Part shown: piece after piece, positions 1 to 9,128 of the stretch
Numbering within the stretch: the stretch's first letter is position 1
Layout: the number at the start of each line of letters is the position of its first letter
Source of the DNA: Litoribrevibacter albus
GTDB lineage: Bacteria > Pseudomonadota > Gammaproteobacteria > Pseudomonadales > Litoribrevibacteraceae
Assembly (NCBI RefSeq): GCF_030159995.1
Contig: NZ_BSNM01000003.1
Location: forward strand, 186,001 to 250,000
Direction of reading: 5' to 3'
DNA: 64,000 nt
Notes under the pieces: generated by a model
The model's input: only the letters and a program-made list of their open reading frames with translations
Told to the model about the DNA's origin: nothing
Databases searched by the model: none
Translations under genes and position numbers: made by a program

Positions 1-426
1 TATGACGCTCGTTTTGAAATATCTGTCTTTGTAGGTGGATTAGCTCAAGACACCCAGTTTAATGGTCGCCTTGGTTACAAGATTTCAGAATTTCTGGAAG
101 CCGAGGCTTTTTACGGTCAGGCGTTTAATGACTTTGCCGATACACGATTTTATGGCATCGGCATTCAAGGGAAACCATTACGTGGTCGCCGTTGGGAACC
201 TTATTTTGGGTTATCCATGGGCGAGCTGGAAAATGACCCAAACAGTACCGTCATTGGCGGACAGACCACAACAGATGAAATCACCATGGCGCAAATCGGC
301 ATGCGGTTTTACTTTACCCGTAATTTTGTATTGAGAGCTGAGTTTGGGCGAATGCTATTGCATGTGGATGATGATCGCCGAGATGATTTGGATTTAGTAA
401 GTGTAGGAATAGGAGCCTTCTTTTGA
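1..426 (+). CDS. Outer-membrane beta-barrel protein, C-terminal part (partial at window start)
   Basis: The reading frame is open from base 1 to the stop at 424-426, so the gene begins before the window and only about 141 residues are visible. Alternating aromatic and polar residues (EISVFVGG, LEAEAFYG, FYFTRNFVLRAEFGR) and a C-terminal Phe (GAFF) are typical of an outer-membrane barrel whose last strand is read by the Bam machinery. It resembles the outer membrane beta-barrel domain family first described in Myxococcus. The next gene starts inside its stop codon and encodes a protein with a similar ending, so the two look like paralogous barrels made from one transcript. The role is inferred from neighbours: an outer-membrane part of the envelope complex encoded downstream. 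Confidence 0.75.
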   Translation, partial: YDARFEISVFVGGLAQDTQFNGRLGYKISEFLEAEAFYGQAFNDFADTRFYGIGIQGKPLRGRRWEPYFGLSMGELENDPNSTVIGGQTTTDEITMAQIGMRFYFTRNFVLRAEFGRMLLHVDDDRRDDLDLVSVGIGAFF

Positions 427-1097
427 GTAAGTCGAGTGTAGCGTGGACGCAATCGGTCCTAGGGCTGGTGTTGGGTGTTATGGTCTTTGGTGTAACAACA
501 GTGGCGTTTGCAGAAGAGACTGCTGACGAAACCGTACAAAATGAAAATACCGATTGGATCTACAAACCCGATTTGAGCGGTGAGGACGTGGACGTTCCTG
601 CGATTGACTCTGAGAACTTTGAAATCTCTGTCATGGCTGGTCTTATTTCTTTGGAAGATTTCGGTTCAGAAACGTTCAAAGGTGCCCGATTAGCTTATCA
701 TCCTTTGGATTTTTTATTCGTTGAGGCGAGCTGGGCGACCACTGAAATCAATGATGATAATTATCGCCGTTTCGGGGTGCCTTTATTTGAGAATCAAACC
801 GAAGACGTTGAGTTTTATGATGCTTCCATAGGGCTTCAGTTGATGCCTGGAGAAGTGTTTATAGGTAAGTGGGCATTCCCTTCTTCTTTGTATTTGATCG
901 GCGGTATTGGTAGTACCTCAATTTTGGATGAAGATTTGGAAACCTATAACTTAGGTGTAGGGTTACGTGTGTTAGCCACTGACTGGTGGGCATTTCGGGT
1001 CGAAGCGAGAGACTATTTTTTTGAATCGGATCTCTTGGGAGAAGCGGAAAATAAGCATAATTTAGCGGTATCTATAGGAACAGGCATCTTTTTCTAG
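423..1097 (+). CDS. Outer-membrane beta-barrel domain protein
   Basis: A 224-residue protein starting at a TTG that overlaps the stop of the preceding gene by four bases, which implies translational coupling. Residues 1-30 form a signal peptide ending in VAFA before an acidic linker. From about residue 65 the sequence has amphipathic beta strands and ends GTGIFF, the usual terminal-aromatic barrel signature. It is similar in design to the partial barrel before it, and both fit the Myxococcus-type outer membrane beta-barrel domain family. I infer that the pair forms the outer-membrane side of the Tol/TPR envelope system encoded downstream. No pore or ligand specificity can be read from the sequence. 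Confidence 0.75.
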   Translation: MSKSSVAWTQSVLGLVLGVMVFGVTTVAFAEETADETVQNENTDWIYKPDLSGEDVDVPAIDSENFEISVMAGLISLEDFGSETFKGARLAYHPLDFLFVEASWATTEINDDNYRRFGVPLFENQTEDVEFYDASIGLQLMPGEVFIGKWAFPSSLYLIGGIGSTSILDEDLETYNLGVGLRVLATDWWAFRVEARDYFFESDLLGEAENKHNLAVSIGTGIFF

Positions 1098-1156
1098 ATG
1101 GCCTGAAGTTTTATTCGGGCAATCTTTGAAATGGAAAGCCTAAGCGGGGGAAGGGT

Positions 1157-1639
1157 ATGAAAATAATTAAAACAATGTGGGCCTTATGTCTTCTGTTCGG
1201 TATGAATTTGGCGTCAGCTGGTCAGCAAGCGTCTGATTTTGCTTTACGCTCGGTTGCTGATGGGAATATTCGCCTGAGTGAGTATTATGGCGACGTGGTT
1301 ATGCTGAACTTCTGGGCAACCTGGTGTGGACCCTGTAAGCAAGAATTACCAATTTTAGAACAGCTTCAAAAGAAATTTAAACGTGCCGGTTTTACTGTCT
1401 TGGCTATCAATGTAGATACCCCCGATGTGGACGTGTCCGGGTATCTGAAAGAGTTTAATTTAAGCTATCCGGTTCTGCTGGATGAGTCTCATTCTGTGGT
1501 TAAGGAATATAACATTCGTGCCATGCCTGGCAGTGTGTTCCTCAGTCGTGATGGTGAAGTACGCCATGTTCATCTGGGGTACCAGGAAGGGGATCAGCAG
1601 AAATATGAACAAATCATCGAAGCGCTATTAAAGGAGTAA
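1157..1639 (+). CDS. TlpA/ResA-like periplasmic thioredoxin
   Basis: A 160-residue exported thioredoxin-fold protein. An N-terminal hydrophobic segment ending in SAG (about residues 1-22) should send it to the periplasm. The redox motif WCGPC has its cysteines at 57 and 60 within FWATWCGPCK, and the cis-Pro loop is seen as AMPGSVF. Size and motif match the AhpC/TSA-TlpA subgroup of thiol-disulfide oxidoreductases. A purine-rich GGGGGAAGGG precedes the ATG. It is followed six bases later by the DUF4266 lipoprotein and then the DUF3570 protein, a trio that recurs in other bacteria. The likely job is to keep cysteines of a partner reduced. The CxC-ending lipoprotein next door is an obvious candidate, but that is inference. 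Confidence 0.88.
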   Translation: MKIIKTMWALCLLFGMNLASAGQQASDFALRSVADGNIRLSEYYGDVVMLNFWATWCGPCKQELPILEQLQKKFKRAGFTVLAINVDTPDVDVSGYLKEFNLSYPVLLDESHSVVKEYNIRAMPGSVFLSRDGEVRHVHLGYQEGDQQKYEQIIEALLKE

Positions 1640-1645
1640 TGCCGT

Positions 1646-1903
1646 TTGAAACGGGCCATAAAACTTACTTGTCTTCTGATGTTATTTCCTCTCTTTACCG
1701 GGTGTTCCTCGTGGAAGGAAATGACTAAACTGCCTGAATTTCAGCCTTGGGTTGCACCTTATGAGCGTGGTTTGTTAAGTCGTGAAGAAATGGTGCGTGA
1801 ACGACATACTTATCCCGCCCAGTTTCGGGAACATGTTTATTCAGTAAGGGGAGCATCGCAAGGTGCGACGGGCAGCCAGGGAGGTGGTTGTGGGTGTAAC
1901 TAG
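1646..1903 (+). CDS. DUF4266 small lipoprotein
   Basis: An 85-residue lipoprotein starting at TTG nine bases after a clear AAGGAG site. The signal peptide ends in a lipobox FTGC with the acylated Cys at about residue 20. The body carries the DUF4266 pattern PWVAPYERGLLSREEM, and the protein ends in a Gly-rich GGGCGCN tail, the hallmark of the family. The terminal CxC pair could bind a metal or be redox active. That would suit its place between a TlpA-like thioredoxin and a DUF3570 protein, but no biochemical role is established that I know of. The next gene begins within its 3' end. Confidence 0.85.
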   Translation: MKRAIKLTCLLMLFPLFTGCSSWKEMTKLPEFQPWVAPYERGLLSREEMVRERHTYPAQFREHVYSVRGASQGATGSQGGGCGCN

Positions 1904-3008
1904 GTTGCGTAGCCAACTCGTTTTTTTGCTGATGCTATTGCCTTTGTCTGGATTGAATTGGGCAATCACCTTACCAAAAGATCATGCGGAGGCCACCTAC
2001 CATTATTACGACGGTGGTGGTGTGGAAGTGACCGGACCAGCCCTCTTTGTTCGTAAGTCCGTCGCGGATTCGGTGTCTGTGTCTGCTTCGTATTATGTGG
2101 ACGAAATCAGTTCCGCTTCGATTGATGTGAAGTCCTATGCCAGTCCTTATGAGGATGAACGAACAGAATACTCTGTATCTGCGGATTACATTGAAAAAGA
2201 TGCAAAAATCTCAATTGCTTACGTGAATAGCGATGAAAGCGACTATCAGTCGGACACCTATCACTTTGATTATGTGGAAGAGTTTTTTGGCGGGCTGACC
2301 ACAGCTTCTTTGGGCTACTCGTCAGGATCGGATACGGTGTTAAGTAATATTTCTGATTTCTCGGATACAGCCGATCACGATTTCTATCGACTGGGGCTGT
2401 CGCAGGTGGTGTTGCCTGAAATGGTTATTAGGGCGAACTATGAGCATATTTCCGATACAGGCTTTTTAGGTAGTCCCTACCGAAAATCTGTCATTAATGG
2501 CGTCTTGTTTGATGAAAATTTGCCGCGCACTCGTCGGAGTAATGCGTTTTCGGTGGGAGCCGATTACTTTATTGAGACATGGTCGACGGCGATTAAAGCT
2601 CAATACAGGTATTTTTCTGACACGTGGGATATAAAAGCGGATGATTTTCGGTTGTCTGCAACGAAATCTTTACAAACCCACTGGATCATAGAAGGGTGGG
2701 TTCGTTATTATGGCCAGTCCTCGGCAAGTTTCTATCAGGATCAGTTCTCTTCGGTGTTTACCTACCGAAGTCGAGATAAAGAGCTAAGCGATTTTGATTC
2801 CTATAGTCTTGGCCTGGGTGTAGAGTATCTCTTTCAGGATATTAGCTGGCTAAAAACACCCTCGTTAGCGTTTGGTGCTGAATGGATTCGTTATCAATAC
2901 AACGATTTCTATGAGTATCAAGGCGGTGATTTTAATCAGAACAATAATAAACAGCTTTACGAATTTGACGCGACCGTAGCCTATGTTTCTTTCAGTACTA
3001 ACTTTTAA
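1890..3008 (+). CDS. DUF3570 family outer-membrane protein
   Basis: The frame can start at GTG 1863, 1884 or 1890. I chose 1890 because GGGAGG at 1879-1884 sits five bases ahead and the product then begins with a normal signal peptide (LVFLLMLLPLSGLNWA). The mature part, about 350 residues, is rich in Ser, Tyr, Asp and alternating beta-strand patterns and ends VAYVSFSTNF, as expected of a large outer-membrane barrel. DUF3570 proteins typically lie beside DUF4266 and thioredoxin genes, as here. It overlaps the end of the DUF4266 gene by 14 bases and the next gene by 26 bases. Function is unknown; an outer-membrane channel or scaffold is the simplest reading. Confidence 0.82.
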   Translation: MGVTRLRSQLVFLLMLLPLSGLNWAITLPKDHAEATYHYYDGGGVEVTGPALFVRKSVADSVSVSASYYVDEISSASIDVKSYASPYEDERTEYSVSADYIEKDAKISIAYVNSDESDYQSDTYHFDYVEEFFGGLTTASLGYSSGSDTVLSNISDFSDTADHDFYRLGLSQVVLPEMVIRANYEHISDTGFLGSPYRKSVINGVLFDENLPRTRRSNAFSVGADYFIETWSTAIKAQYRYFSDTWDIKADDFRLSATKSLQTHWIIEGWVRYYGQSSASFYQDQFSSVFTYRSRDKELSDFDSYSLGLGVEYLFQDISWLKTPSLAFGAEWIRYQYNDFYEYQGGDFNQNNNKQLYEFDATVAYVSFSTNF

Positions 3009-3540
3009 GCGATGGATCATTGCTTTTTTTACTTTGTATTCTTTGATGTTGTCTTCTGTTTCGTTTGCCGCCAATGGCGTGGATGAAGAAACCATCGTAC
3101 CTCTGCACGAGCAGGTTCAAAATCTAAAGAAAGTTGTACTGGAGTTGAATCGGGATTTGTATTTGCTGGAAGAAGAATTGTTATTTCCTTCCAGTACCCA
3201 ATTAACCGTATTTGTTTCCTCTGAAACTGAGAACCTATTTAAATTGGATTCTGTTTCATTGGAAATTGATGGGAAGGAAGTAGCTAATTACCTCTATACA
3301 GAAAAACAGTCTGCTTCGTTGAATAAAGGCGGAGTTCAGCGTCTATATGTGGGACATTTAAAAACGGGGGATCACCGTTTGGTGGCAACCTTCCGTGGAT
3401 TAGGCCCCAAGGGGCGAGACTATCGTAGAGTGACTGAACATGCTTTTTCCAAGGACACAGAAGCAAAATTCCTGGAAATCAGTGTTGTGGGCCAGTCAGA
3501 AGATTTACAGCCAGAATTCCAAGTCCGTGAGTGGCAATAA
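2983..3540 (+). CDS. Conserved exported protein of unknown function
   Basis: A 185-residue protein with a signal peptide (residues 1-29, ending SFAA) and a mature part of about 155 residues. It opens with a short heptad-like helix (LHEQVQNLKKVVLELNRDLYLLEEEL), then a beta-rich domain with SVSLEIDGKEVANYLY and GGVQRLYVGHLKTGDHRL. The layout looks like an immunoglobulin-like or PEGA-like domain hung on a coiled coil. I recognise the type from TolQR/TPR clusters in other gammaproteobacteria but know no function. It is coupled to both neighbours by overlaps (26 and 10 bases), so it is probably a periplasmic subunit of the same complex. Confidence 0.72.
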   Translation: MFLSVLTFKRWIIAFFTLYSLMLSSVSFAANGVDEETIVPLHEQVQNLKKVVLELNRDLYLLEEELLFPSSTQLTVFVSSETENLFKLDSVSLEIDGKEVANYLYTEKQSASLNKGGVQRLYVGHLKTGDHRLVATFRGLGPKGRDYRRVTEHAFSKDTEAKFLEISVVGQSEDLQPEFQVREWQ

Positions 3541-5582
3541 TCGAGGTTCTTTTCGTGTTGTCCTCCCGCATTAATACGATTCTTAACGTGTCCCGAACTG
3601 TGTCGCAGTTATGTTTGATGGGTGTTGTTTTTATACTGTCTTCACCTGTGATGTCTGCCCAAACAGCTCAGGACTCACTCACGTCTGATCAAGCGATTGC
3701 ACGTTTGTCTCTCAAGCATGTCTCTTATTCCCAGCATCAAGAAGAGTACTTGAATGCCATTACTGATGTATTAGTGGCCGAAAGTAAGGGGGTATGGAAG
3801 CATCTGCCGAACCGGAAACCAGAAGGTGAATCGCCTGAATTATCGCCATCAGAACCTGCCCAGAACAATCTGACGCTGATTGAAGCAAGCCTCTATCACT
3901 ATTTTGGGATGCAGGATGAAGCGGAAAAGCGTTATCAGAAAGTCATAAATCAATCTTCAGCTCATCTTCCTACGGCGTATTTGTATCTGACACGCTATTA
4001 CTATCAGCAACAAGATTTTGCCAATGTTTTGAAGTGGGTTGGTAAAGTGGATGAAACTCAGTTAACTGAAGAACAACAAGGTTTCAAATATCTCTATGAG
4101 TTAGACGCCTACATCCGTTTGGGGCAAAAGAAAAAAGCTCTTACGTCGTTGTCGTCCCTTGAGGATCTGGAGTGGTTACCGATTTTATCCTATAACTCAA
4201 AACGCTTGGTCAGTGTGACGCCAGGTGCGGCTAAGGTGGAAAACTCAGACCCTGAAGACAGCACTTGGTTTGGCCAAGATGATGAGGATGTCGCTCCTTT
4301 ACTTAAAGAGTTGGAAGCCCATAAAAACCTTCAAATGGGGATGGATGCTTCAAAGAAAGGGCATTGGTCTTCGGCAGTGGACTACTTTAAAAAAGTGCCT
4401 GCTAATACCTTACGCACGGTGGAAGCCCGTCGCTGGTTAGCATGGAGCTTAATGCAGGACGGTCAGCTCGACTCAGCCAGTAAAGTGTGGCGCTCGTTAA
4501 CAAGCTCACCTTCATATCAAGCCTTGGATTCCTTTGTGATGTCAGCCAACGTTACTGAACAATTGGGTGATAAAGAAAAAGCGCTGGCGTGGTTTGAAAA
4601 AGGAATTGATTTTTATGCGGATCAGGTAGAAGCACTGTCCAAACTTAGAAATGAAAATCAGAACGGTGACTGGTTTGGAACGATTCAATCTTCCAGTGAG
4701 ACGTTTTGGTCTCCTGTCCAAATAAATATTGAACCGGATCAGCCGCTGTTCTTATGGACAGAAGAGGTATGGCAGGATGAAGGTTTCCAGCAGCTATTGT
4801 CAGATCATAGAGATCTTATTCAGGTTTCCAGTCTTCTTGAGTCGAAGAAAGATTACATTGAAACCTTTGATTATATGGTAGAAAACCGTCGATTAGGTTA
4901 TGAAAAGACGGCTCAAAAGATTAAACGAATGGAAGCGGATCTTCGTTTGAAGAGTTATCAAACAGAAGCTCAGGCTCATACCAGACGTTTGGACTCAATC
5001 TCCGATTATAAGGATATTTTCTCAGTTGGTTCGAAGGAACAGTTGATCAATAACAAGCTGCTTGAGCGAGTAAAGGCGAATATTGAACACCTGAAGTCGA
5101 TGGAAGGGTATGCGCGAAAGCACAAAACCACTTCCTATGAAGCACGTTATGAACATTTGAACAGAATTCATTTCTGGGAAATGAGGGAAGCCTTCCCGAG
5201 TAATTTCCGTCGTTATCAGCGTGAAGTTAAGAATCTAAACGATGAACTTCAGGAGTCGGATCGTGCTCTTGCCAAGATGAAAGCAGCAGAAGTCTATGCG
5301 CCGTCTCGATTCAAGGGATATTCAGAAAAGATCGATCGTTTAGCTAAACACATTCAAGGTCTGGTCCAACAGACTCATACCTTACAGGATAATCTGAAAT
5401 CTCAAGTTGTTAGTATGTTGGATCGAAAGTTGGCAGAGCGTCAAAAGGTAGCTCAGACTTATTTAGAACAATCCATATTGGCCTCAGCCAGATTACGCGA
5501 TGAGATTGCGTTTGAATTAGGCCACGTAGAACCTGACTCGTCGGACGCCAGAACGCTAGCTTCAAATGGAGGCACCCACTGA
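3531..5582 (+). CDS. Exported TPR and coiled-coil protein
   Basis: A 683-residue protein starting at a GTG within the end of the previous gene. A TTG at 3555 is an alternative start. A long N-terminal region ends in a signal-like segment (LCLMGVVFILSSPVMSA). Residues 100-400 contain TPR-like helix pairs (YHYFGMQDEAEKRYQKV, WSSAVDYFKKVPANT, GDKEKALAWFEKGI). From about 430 to 660 the sequence is charged and strongly helical with heptads, probably a long coiled coil. Location should be periplasmic. Its stop overlaps the start of the next TPR gene by one base. By composition and place it matches the large TPR components of Glt-type envelope machines. I cannot assign a one-to-one homologue. Confidence 0.75.
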   Translation: MAIIEVLFVLSSRINTILNVSRTVSQLCLMGVVFILSSPVMSAQTAQDSLTSDQAIARLSLKHVSYSQHQEEYLNAITDVLVAESKGVWKHLPNRKPEGESPELSPSEPAQNNLTLIEASLYHYFGMQDEAEKRYQKVINQSSAHLPTAYLYLTRYYYQQQDFANVLKWVGKVDETQLTEEQQGFKYLYELDAYIRLGQKKKALTSLSSLEDLEWLPILSYNSKRLVSVTPGAAKVENSDPEDSTWFGQDDEDVAPLLKELEAHKNLQMGMDASKKGHWSSAVDYFKKVPANTLRTVEARRWLAWSLMQDGQLDSASKVWRSLTSSPSYQALDSFVMSANVTEQLGDKEKALAWFEKGIDFYADQVEALSKLRNENQNGDWFGTIQSSSETFWSPVQINIEPDQPLFLWTEEVWQDEGFQQLLSDHRDLIQVSSLLESKKDYIETFDYMVENRRLGYEKTAQKIKRMEADLRLKSYQTEAQAHTRRLDSISDYKDIFSVGSKEQLINNKLLERVKANIEHLKSMEGYARKHKTTSYEARYEHLNRIHFWEMREAFPSNFRRYQREVKNLNDELQESDRALAKMKAAEVYAPSRFKGYSEKIDRLAKHIQGLVQQTHTLQDNLKSQVVSMLDRKLAERQKVAQTYLEQSILASARLRDEIAFELGHVEPDSSDARTLASNGGTH

Positions 5583-8500
5583 TGAGCCTTCGATTCTATA
5601 CCTCTTTAGGTTGTGTTTTCTTTCTGTTAGCCGGCTGTGCTACAACGCCGGAAACTACAGAGTCAGATGTTTCTTTTCAGGAAGTTGAATCTTTAAAGCC
5701 TAAGATTGAGCCAGTCGATCAGGTTAATCCTGCCAACATACCGGATGTAGAACCCGTTAATGTTCAGGCTGTGTCCCATTCTAGTGTCGTAAAGAGTTAT
5801 CAAAGAGCTTTGAAATTAATTGCTGATCCGGCAATAAAGGCTCGTATCGAACGTCGTCTGGCCGGATTGGCGATGGTGGAAAGTGAAGAGCTGCAAGTGC
5901 AGGGGGAAACCTTCGAGCAGCAGAAGCTTGCAATGAGTAAGTTTGACTCCACCATCCAGGCCTATAAAAAACTATTAAGGGATTACCCGGATAATCCAGA
6001 TAATGACACCACCTACTACCAACTGGCTAAAGCCTACGGGTTAAAAGGTAATCTTGAAGCCAGTGATAAGTTACTCGAAACATTATTGGAGAAATACCCT
6101 AATTCGCCTTTAGCGAGTGAGGCTTATTATCGTCGGGCTGAGTTTTTCTATAGCAATAAACAATACCCTCAGGCGGGCGTAGCCTATGAACAGGTGGTTA
6201 AACGCAAAGACAACCCTAAGATGGTTGTTAATGCACGATTTATGCTAGCCTGGGCTTTATTCAAACAGGCGGATTATGAAGCGTCTTTGGATGAGTTTAC
6301 TGCATTGCTAGATCATCTGGCGCCTTCAAAAGAAGTTTATCAATCGTTAACTAAAAACCAAAAAGCGCTAATTGAAGACTCTTTCCGAGCGATGAGTTAT
6401 GCCTTCGGCTATCTCGAAGGTGGTAAGTCGGTCGTTCAATATTATGAGAAGGTAGGTGAGCGTCATTATGAATCTCTCGTCTTCTCAAGTTTAGGGCTTT
6501 TATATCAGTCAAAAGAACGCTATCAGGATGCAGCGGATGTTTATCTAGCTTATGTGAAACGTCATCCTTTGGCTGCAGACAGTCCTGAAGTATTTGCAAG
6601 AGTCATTAAGGTTTATGAGTTGGGTCGTTTCCCTTCAGTGATTATTCCTGCGAAGGCTCAATACGCTACTGATTATGGGTTGTCTAGCCGATGGTATACT
6701 GCTCAAGTTGATGCGGTCTCACCAAAGCATACTCAACGATTAAAAGAGTATATGGGACAGTTAGCCAGCTATTTTCATACTCGTGGCCAAAAAGCCAAGA
6801 AGAACAGTCAAGAGCAGAAGGAATACTTTAATACAGCGATTGGCTGGTATAACGGCTATATAAAAGATTTCCCGAAAGAGCCAGATGTTGCTGATAAATA
6901 CCATAGGGTTGGGGATGTTTATACGCTTCTTGGTGACTCTGAAAATGCTTCATTCGCCTACTCGAAAGCTGCTTATGACTACCCTGATTATGATATTGAG
7001 AAACGATCTGCAGCAGGTTACGCCGCTGTGGTTGCTTTCCAACGCATTGCAGAGCAAAGCAAACTTGAGTCGGATGTCCGAACCAAAATTGAACAGTCTC
7101 TGAAATATGCCGATGTGTTTGGAAATGATAGTCGCTCGATTGGTGTTTTGGTGGATGCTTCTGAAAGTCTTCTTAAATTAAATGAATATGAACCTGCCAG
7201 AGACATCGCTAGAAAAGTGATCGTTAAGCTGATTGAAACGGGTAAATCTGAATACGTTGTGGATCAATCGTGGAAGTCGCTTAAATGGCAACCTTATTCT
7301 TCAAGAAAGAACAGACGTGCTTCTTGGGTGGTTGTCGGTCATGCTTCCTTTGAGTTAGCGGATTATCCTCAAGCCGAAAATGGTTACTTCCAGGCGTTGC
7401 GCCTGATGAAAAAGAATCATCAGCTTTATCCATCTTTAAGACAGCGTTTGGCGATTAGTATTTATCGACAAGGTGAGGCTCTGGCTAAAGAGAACAAAAA
7501 CCAGGAAGCATTGAATCACTTTGAACGCGTTCTGGTGACTGTTCCAGAAGCCGATATTAAGATTCAGACTCAGTACGACATCATTGCGCAGCACTTGATC
7601 TTAAAGCAATGGACGCCGGCTATCGCCAAACTGAATGCCTTTAGAAAAACCTACCCTAAGCATAAGTTGAGTGAGGGGATTCGCGACAAGCTGATTTATG
7701 CCTATGAGCAAAGTGAGCAGTGGTCAAATGCTGCAAACGAGCTGACGGCTATGGCGAACGATGAGAAATCAGACCAGGAACAGAGACGTAAAGCATTATT
7801 CCAGGCGGCTACTTACTATGAGCAGGGCGATAAAATTCCTCAAGCTATTGATCGCTACCGTTCTTATGCTCATGGCTATCCCGCCCCGTTTATTGTGAAC
7901 TTAGAAACACAGCATAAATTGGCTGAGTTATATAAAGCACTAAAGGAAACAAATAAACGTAAGTTTTGGCTGAAAAAAATCATTGAGAATGATAAAAATG
8001 CTGGCCCAGAACGCACGGAGCGTTCTGTGTATTTAGCGGCAGCGGCTTCGTATGAGCTGGCAGAAGACGATTGGCAGGCTTTTAAAAAGGCAAAATTAAC
8101 GCTTCCTCTGGGTAAATCCATTAAACGCAAACAGAGCGCGATGCAGACGGTTATTAAGAAATATACTGCGGTTGCTGATTATGGCGTTTCTGAATTTTCT
8201 ACGGCTTCTACACACCGAATTGCCGACGCGTATTACAGGATGAGTAAAGACCTGATGAACTCTGAACGTCCTAAAGGACTGGATGAGTTAGAACTGGAAC
8301 AGTACGACATTCTTTTAGAAGAGCAGGCGTACCCATTCGAAGAAACCTCTATTGAAGTCTATGAAACCAACATTGCCCGCACTGTTGATGGCATCTATGA
8401 CGATTGGGTAAAAGAAAGTTATAAACGTTTGGCTAAGATTATGCCGGCGAGGTATGCCAAGGATGAGCAAGTAGAGGGATATGCTGATGTTATTCAATAA
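5582..8500 (+). CDS. Large TPR lipoprotein
   Basis: A 972-residue lipoprotein. The signal peptide ends in the lipobox LAGC with Cys at residue 19, followed by Ala-Thr-Thr, which favours outer-membrane sorting. Almost the whole mature protein is made of TPR-like repeats, for example YYQLAKAYGLKGNLEASDKL, YYRRAEFFYSNKQYPQAGVA, YHRVGDVYTLLGDSENA and FERVLVTVPEAD. Length and repeat content resemble the large TPR scaffold proteins of TolQR-TonB-like clusters. The ATG overlaps the previous stop (TGATG) and the next gene starts inside its 3' end, so the three TPR proteins are translationally linked. It probably spans the periplasm and docks barrels to the inner-membrane motor, which is inference from context. 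Confidence 0.8.
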   Translation: MSLRFYTSLGCVFFLLAGCATTPETTESDVSFQEVESLKPKIEPVDQVNPANIPDVEPVNVQAVSHSSVVKSYQRALKLIADPAIKARIERRLAGLAMVESEELQVQGETFEQQKLAMSKFDSTIQAYKKLLRDYPDNPDNDTTYYQLAKAYGLKGNLEASDKLLETLLEKYPNSPLASEAYYRRAEFFYSNKQYPQAGVAYEQVVKRKDNPKMVVNARFMLAWALFKQADYEASLDEFTALLDHLAPSKEVYQSLTKNQKALIEDSFRAMSYAFGYLEGGKSVVQYYEKVGERHYESLVFSSLGLLYQSKERYQDAADVYLAYVKRHPLAADSPEVFARVIKVYELGRFPSVIIPAKAQYATDYGLSSRWYTAQVDAVSPKHTQRLKEYMGQLASYFHTRGQKAKKNSQEQKEYFNTAIGWYNGYIKDFPKEPDVADKYHRVGDVYTLLGDSENASFAYSKAAYDYPDYDIEKRSAAGYAAVVAFQRIAEQSKLESDVRTKIEQSLKYADVFGNDSRSIGVLVDASESLLKLNEYEPARDIARKVIVKLIETGKSEYVVDQSWKSLKWQPYSSRKNRRASWVVVGHASFELADYPQAENGYFQALRLMKKNHQLYPSLRQRLAISIYRQGEALAKENKNQEALNHFERVLVTVPEADIKIQTQYDIIAQHLILKQWTPAIAKLNAFRKTYPKHKLSEGIRDKLIYAYEQSEQWSNAANELTAMANDEKSDQEQRRKALFQAATYYEQGDKIPQAIDRYRSYAHGYPAPFIVNLETQHKLAELYKALKETNKRKFWLKKIIENDKNAGPERTERSVYLAAAASYELAEDDWQAFKKAKLTLPLGKSIKRKQSAMQTVIKKYTAVADYGVSEFSTASTHRIADAYYRMSKDLMNSERPKGLDELELEQYDILLEEQAYPFEETSIEVYETNIARTVDGIYDDWVKESYKRLAKIMPARYAKDEQVEGYADVIQ

Positions 8501-9128
8501 CTGCTTAGTCGTCCTTTTGATTATGTTTCTAACCGCATGTGCGGTTCAGCAAGCGCCTTCGGTAACATCCGAAAGAAATGATGTGCTGGTTGAACCCGTT
8601 GCTGATTACAGTGAATACGCTGGCTTAGGGCTGTTAACTATTGATGCCAGCTATCGTGATATCTTCAGTAAGGCTATGACTGCACTGAAAAAGAAGCGAA
8701 CTAAGGACGCGGAAAAATTGCTGGATCAGTTAATACAGCAACGACCTGACCTTGTTTCAGCTATCTATAACAAGGCGCTTCTTCTTGAAGGGCACTCGAA
8801 ATTAGAGGCTTCAATTTCTTTGTTGCAGATGGCACATGCGATTGATCCGTCAAATCCTCGGGTTTGTAATTCTTTAGGACGCGCACTGCGGAGCCAAGGT
8901 AAGTTTCAAGAAGCAGAAGGCGTGTATAAAAATTGCCTCAGTTTTGAGGACCAGTCCCCAATCGTACATAAAAACTACGGAATCTTACTCGATTTATATC
9001 TACATCAATCGGAACTTGCTCTACAACAATATAAACTCTACATGGAGAAAACGGGCAATAGCGACAAGTTGGTGAAAGGTTGGATCTTGGATCTTCAACG
9101 CCGTATTCCAGCGAAGGAGGAAGGCTAA
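8487..9128 (+). CDS. Small TPR lipoprotein
   Basis: I chose the ATG at 8487, eight bases after GAGGG; an ATG at 8481 would add two residues. About 213 residues. The signal peptide ends LTAC, a lipobox with Cys near residue 18. Residues 50-190 hold three or so TPR units (AMTALKKKRTKDAEKLLDQL, HAIDPSNPRVCNSLGRALRS, GKFQEAEGVYKNCL). The size and lipoprotein nature are like the TPR lipoproteins of the Myxococcus Glt set. It overlaps the previous gene by 14 bases, and its stop shares a base with the next ATG. Confidence 0.8.
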   Translation: MLFNNCLVVLLIMFLTACAVQQAPSVTSERNDVLVEPVADYSEYAGLGLLTIDASYRDIFSKAMTALKKKRTKDAEKLLDQLIQQRPDLVSAIYNKALLLEGHSKLEASISLLQMAHAIDPSNPRVCNSLGRALRSQGKFQEAEGVYKNCLSFEDQSPIVHKNYGILLDLYLHQSELALQQYKLYMEKTGNSDKLVKGWILDLQRRIPAKEEG

